Positions 61,027 to 64,000 of a DNA stretch of 64,000 nt are shown here, piece after piece. The stretch is from Streptomyces sp. MA5143a (lineage in GTDB: Bacteria > Actinomycetota > Actinomycetes > Streptomycetales > Streptomycetaceae), in assembly GCF_900290235.1 (NCBI RefSeq), contig NZ_OLMK01000109.1, positions 1 through 64,000 on the forward strand, in the 5' to 3' direction. How positions within the stretch are numbered: position 1 is the first letter of the stretch; every line of letters begins with the position of its first letter. The position numbers were made by a program, and so were the translations under genes. The notes beneath the pieces are model-generated. The model had not been told where the DNA came from and searched no databases. It worked only from the letters and a program-made list of their open reading frames with translations.

Positions 61027-62313
61027 ATGGCACTGCAGATCAGCGCCACCAACCCGGAACACCCCGCGCTGCTCCTCGAACTGCCGTGGCACCTGCCCCT
61101 GGAGGAGTGGCCCGAGCACCACCTCGTGCCGCTGCCCCGCGGTATCTCCCGGCACGTCGTGCGCTACGCCCGCGCCGGCGACGAGGTGATCGCCGTCAAG
61201 GAACTCGCCGAGCGGCCCGCGCTGCGCGAGTACGAGCTGCTGCGCGACCTGGATCGGCTGGGCATCCCGGCCGTGGACGCCCTCGGCGTGGTCACCGGCC
61301 GCACCGACGAGGCGGGCGATCCGCTGGAGTCGGTGCTGATCACCCGGCACCTCGGCGGTTCGATGCCGTACCGCTCGATGTTCGAGACGACCATGCGTCC
61401 GGCGACGATGCACCGGCTGATGGACGCGCTGGCCGTGCTGCTGGTGCGGCTGCATCTCACGGGGTTCGCGTGGGGCGACTGCTCGCTGTCCAACACCCTC
61501 TTCCGACGGGACGCGGGCGCGTACGCCGCGTATCTCGTGGACGCCGAGACCGGTGATCTGCACACGCAGCTGAGCACCGGGCAGCGGGAGTACGACCTCG
61601 ACCTGGCCCGGGTGAACATCAGCGGTGAGCTGCTGGACCTGGAGGCGTCCGGGGCGCTGCACCCGTCGGTGGACCCGATCGACTTCGGCAACGAGATCTG
61701 CTCCCGCTACCGCCGGCTGTGGCAGGAGCTGACGCGCACCTCGGTGTACCCGGCCGGGAAGTACCACTACATCGAGCGCCGTATCCGCCGGCTGAACGAC
61801 CTGGGCTTCGACGTCGCCGAGATGCAGATCGAGCACTCCTCCAACGGCGACACGGTCACCTTCGTGCCGAAGGTGGTGGACGCGGGCCACCACCAGCGGC
61901 AGCTGCTGCGGCTGACGGGCCTGGACACCGAGGAGAACCAGGCGCGCCGGCTGCTGACCGACCTGGAGAGCTGGATGGCCACCCAGGACGACTACGCCCC
62001 CGGCGATCCTCCCCCAAGTTCTCGGCTTCGCTCGAACAGGGGGGACCCCCATGGCGCCCGCCCCGAGGTCCTGGCGCACCGCTGGGTCCGTGAGGTGTTC
62101 CGCCCGACCGTGCGGGCCGTGCCGCTGGAACTGCGCGGCACGATGGACCCGGCGGAGATCTACCACCAGTTGCTGGAGCACCGCTGGTATCTGTCGGAGC
62201 GGGCGCAGCACGACATCGGCCTGGACATCGCCGTGAAGGACTACATCGACAACGTCCTGCCGAAGGCGCGCGCGGTGCTGCCGCCGCCGATCGACGACGT
62301 CACGGCGATGTGA
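61027..62313 (+). CDS. DUF4032 protein with an in-frame repeat insertion
   Basis: This 428-aa protein has an N-terminal kinase-like (LPS-kinase/BUD32-type) fold: EVIAVKELAERPALREYELLRDL, RLHLTGFAWGDCSLSNTLF with Asp and Asn, and LVDAETGDL as metal loop. The DUF4032 part follows (YHYIERRIRRLNDLGFDVAEMQ). Around residues 327-342 a Pro/Ser/Arg-rich stretch unlike the rest interrupts the sequence; it is the translation of a Streptomyces intergenic repeat (listed separately). The ATG follows GAGGACCC. The function of DUF4032 is not known. Confidence 0.82.
   Translation: MALQISATNPEHPALLLELPWHLPLEEWPEHHLVPLPRGISRHVVRYARAGDEVIAVKELAERPALREYELLRDLDRLGIPAVDALGVVTGRTDEAGDPLESVLITRHLGGSMPYRSMFETTMRPATMHRLMDALAVLLVRLHLTGFAWGDCSLSNTLFRRDAGAYAAYLVDAETGDLHTQLSTGQREYDLDLARVNISGELLDLEASGALHPSVDPIDFGNEICSRYRRLWQELTRTSVYPAGKYHYIERRIRRLNDLGFDVAEMQIEHSSNGDTVTFVPKVVDAGHHQRQLLRLTGLDTEENQARRLLTDLESWMATQDDYAPGDPPPSSRLRSNRGDPHGARPEVLAHRWVREVFRPTVRAVPLELRGTMDPAEIYHQLLEHRWYLSERAQHDIGLDIAVKDYIDNVLPKARAVLPPPIDDVTAM
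62005..62055 (+). repeat. Hairpin-forming Streptomyces repeat inserted in a coding sequence
   Basis: The segment runs CCTCCCCCAAGTTCTCGG, then CTTCGCTCGAACAGGGGGGA, then CCCCCATGG. Outer C- and G-runs and GTTC/GAAC arms can pair into a hairpin. This kind of element is common between genes in Streptomyces. Here it adds about 16 codons to the DUF4032 gene without breaking the frame. Confidence 0.65.
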
Positions 62314-62325
62314 GCGACGTGCGCC

Positions 62326-63212
62326 TCATGCCTCGGCGCCGACCCCGGGCGGGACGACCGCCACCGGGCACGGCGCGTGGTGGAGGACGCCGTGGGCCAC
62401 CGAGCCGATGCGGGCGCCGACGGCCGTGCGGCGGGCGCGGCGGCCCACGACCATCAGCTGGGCGTGCCCGGCGACGGAGAGCAGGACCTGACCGGCGCTG
62501 CCGATCTCCACGTGTTCGGTGACCGGTACCTCGGGGAAGCGTTCCCGCCACGGCTGGAGCGCGGCGGCCAGCGCCTTCTTCTCGTACGGTTCGAGGCCGC
62601 CCGCCTCGTCGAGCAGCTTCAGCGAACCGGGGCTGTACGCGTACAGCGGCGGCAGCGTCCACGCGCGGACGGCCCGCAGGGAGGCTCCCCGGGCGGCCGC
62701 CGTCTCGAAGGCGAACCGCAGTGCGGCGCGCTGTCCTCCGGTGTGCCGTCCTGGCCGACGACGACCTCGCGTCCGGCGGCCTCGGCGGAGGCCTCGTCAC
62801 CGGCGCGGACGAACACGACGGGACGCGGGGAGTCGACGAGGACCTGCTGTCCGACGGAGCCGAGGAGGAAGCCCACCACCGCTCCGTGGCCGCGCGAGCC
62901 GAGCACCAGGGTCTCGGCGTGCTCCGCCGCGGCGGTCAGGGACTCCACCGGCGGCCCTTCGACCAGGTCCGTGGAGACCTCCAGGCCCGGGTGCCGCTCG
63001 GTGACGCCGCGGACGGCCTCGGCGAGCGCGTCCCGCGCCCATCCGGCCTGTCCGTCCCGGTCCACGGTGATCGCCTCGTGCGGCTGCCACTGCCAGGCGT
63101 GCACCACCCGCAGCGGTACGTCCCGGCGTACGGCCTCCCGGCCGGCCCACGCCAGTGCGGCGAGGCTCTCGGGCGTACCGTCCACTGCGGCGGTGATCGG
63201 GCGCGTCGACAT
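62326..63212 (-). pseudogene. Tandem universal stress protein with a one-base frameshift
   Basis: Two UspA domains are visible. The first starts at 63212 (PITAAVDGTPESLAALAWA, LVLGSRGHGAVVGFLLGSVGQQVL, the ATP-binding G-x2-G-x9-G loop). After VVVGQDGTPEDSA the frame is lost near 62722-62731. The second domain continues one base out of phase (LRFAFETAAARGASLRAVRAW to VVGRRARRTAVGARIGSV and PCPVAVVPPG). The span of 887 bases is one short of a 295-codon gene plus stop, as expected for a single lost base. Either the gene is broken or the base is a sequencing error. It is divergent from the VOC gene. Confidence 0.82.
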
Positions 63213-63258
63213 CGGCCACCTTTCTTCGTCTCATCAGGCTGACGGGCCCAGTCTTCAC

Positions 63259-63264
63259 TACGCT
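63259..63264 (+). promoter_or_regulatory. Candidate -10 box of a leaderless transcript
   Basis: TACGCT ends 6 bases before the ATG of the VOC gene, and there is no ribosome site. This matches the other leaderless candidates in the window. Confidence 0.5.
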
Positions 63265-63270
63265 CGCGCC

Positions 63271-63624
63271 ATGGACCTGGACTGGGAGCAGGTAGTGGTG
63301 GACGCCGCCGATCCGGTGGCCCTCGGGCGCTGGTGGGCCGAGGCGCTCGGGTGGGTGGTGGTGAACGACGCGCCGGAGGAGTACGAGATCCGCCCGGAGC
63401 CCGACCGCGTGCCCGGCCTGCTGTTCACCCCGGTCCCCGAGGCCAAGACCGTGAAGAACCGGCTGCACCTCGACTTCCGCCCCGTGGACCAGACGGCGGA
63501 GGTGTCCCGCCTCCTCGCTCTCGGCGCCCGCCACGCGGACGTCGGGCAGGGCGACGAGTCATGGGTCGTCCTCATGGACCCGGAGGGCAACGAGTTCTGC
63601 GTCCTCTCCGGACGCCCGAGCTGA
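63271..63624 (+). CDS. VOC-family (glyoxalase-like) protein
   Basis: This 117-aa protein shows one full VOC repeat pair: VVVDAADPVALGRWWAEALGW at the N-terminus, RLHLDFRPVDQTAEVSRLLALGARH in the middle, and VVLMDPEGNEFCVL at the C-terminus with the metal-position Glu. Members of this subgroup are small glyoxalase-like or bleomycin-resistance-like proteins of mostly unknown substrate. The ATG at 63271 lacks a ribosome site and appears leaderless; longer in-frame extension upstream is not protein-like. Confidence 0.85.
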   Translation: MDLDWEQVVVDAADPVALGRWWAEALGWVVVNDAPEEYEIRPEPDRVPGLLFTPVPEAKTVKNRLHLDFRPVDQTAEVSRLLALGARHADVGQGDESWVVLMDPEGNEFCVLSGRPS

Positions 63625-63721
63625 CCGGCCGCTCGGCGCGCGCCGGGGCGGAGACCTCGAAGCCGAGCGAACCCGAACGTCCGAACATACGATGAGCACA
63701 TTGGTTCGGGGCGGGAGGCAT

Positions 63722-64000
63722 ATGACTCAGGCGGTCGGTCCGGCGCGGAACGTGATCCTCACCGTGGATGACGATCCGGGGGTGTCTCGCGCGGTGGCCC
63801 GGGATCTGCGACGGCGCTACGGCGAGTCGTACCGGATCGTGCGGGCCGAGTCCGGCGAGGCGGCCCTGGAGGCGCTGCGGGAGCTGAAGCTGCGCGGCGA
63901 CCAGGTGGCGGTCGTCCTGGCCGACTACCGGATGCCGCAGATGAACGGCATCGAGTTCCTCGAACAGGCGTTGGACGTCTATCCGGGGGCGCGCCGGGTG
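63722..64000 (+). CDS. Fused response regulator/thioredoxin reductase (5' part only)
   Basis: The first 93 codons of a gene cut by the window end. They form a receiver domain: VILTVDDDPGVSRAVARDL with the acidic pocket, VVLADYRMPQMNGIEFLEQAL with the phosphoacceptor Asp. The N-terminus matches a widespread Streptomyces protein in which a receiver is fused to a thioredoxin-disulfide-reductase-like flavoprotein domain; the second half lies outside the window, so the fusion is expected rather than seen. GGGAGG lies 5 bases before the ATG. Confidence 0.75.
   Translation, partial: MTQAVGPARNVILTVDDDPGVSRAVARDLRRRYGESYRIVRAESGEAALEALRELKLRGDQVAVVLADYRMPQMNGIEFLEQALDVYPGARRV

Noticed and set aside
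1..64000. tRNA, rRNA, insertion sequences, integrases or phage structural genes
   Set aside because: No cloverleaf-like segments, conserved rRNA stretches, transposase DDE motifs or recombinase motifs were seen on either strand.

Overview
The window is about 64 kb of very GC-rich DNA with strong G/C bias at third codon positions, GTG/TTG starts, short translational overlaps and almost no TTA codons. This points to a Streptomyces or close relative. Family content agrees: a DUF1996 protein with a LAXTG tail, SpoIIE-type phosphatases, DesK/NarL-type two-component systems, FprA, and a fused response regulator/thioredoxin reductase start.

Layout. (1) 41-11761: one catabolic operon. A sugar ABC transporter (binding lipoprotein, double ATPase, permease) is followed by an L-fuconate-type dehydratase, a lactonase, a FucU mutarotase, a zinc alcohol dehydrogenase, a KduD-like SDR, a KDPG-type aldolase, a KDG-type kinase, an aldo/keto reductase and a FadR-type repressor. 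It describes oxidative, non-phosphorylating L-fucose breakdown mixed with enzymes typical of hexuronate/KDG metabolism. (2) 12109-29875: mostly ordinary genes: M4 metalloprotease, MMPL exporter, cupin, two membrane proteins with extracytoplasmic domains, a DesK/NarL pair whose kinase is frameshifted, a LAXTG-tailed DUF1996 protein divergent from a large SpoIIE sensor phosphatase, and an oxidoreductase. (3) 30394-34676: an accessory-looking block of NHL-propeller protein, GT4 glycosyltransferase, unknown 120-aa beta-rich protein and galactosyltransferase-like enzyme, with an AT-richer upstream region and a gene remnant downstream. (4) 35208-44044: housekeeping and unknown genes, including a TTA-containing membrane protein, FprA, a Sua5/YrdC-family protein and a DUF6745 pair. 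Several genes here look leaderless. (5) 44323-49613: a complete five-gene STM4015-4014-4013-4012-4011 cassette (repeat protein, ATP-grasp, sulfatase-like hydrolase, two radical SAM enzymes), flanked by a small unknown gene and a metzincin-like protease gene. This is the best candidate for an uncharacterised system. (6) 52393-58069: a CitA/CitB-type two-component system divergent from tctCBA. (7) 58108-64000: FadD, a DUF4032 protein carrying an inserted Streptomyces repeat, a frameshifted tandem universal stress protein, a VOC protein and the start of a response-regulator fusion.

No rRNA, tRNA, CRISPR array, transposase or phage structural gene was recognised. Strong hairpin terminators separate most convergent gene pairs. 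Three single-base frame breaks (two in the histidine kinase, one in the stress protein) may be real decay or sequence errors.
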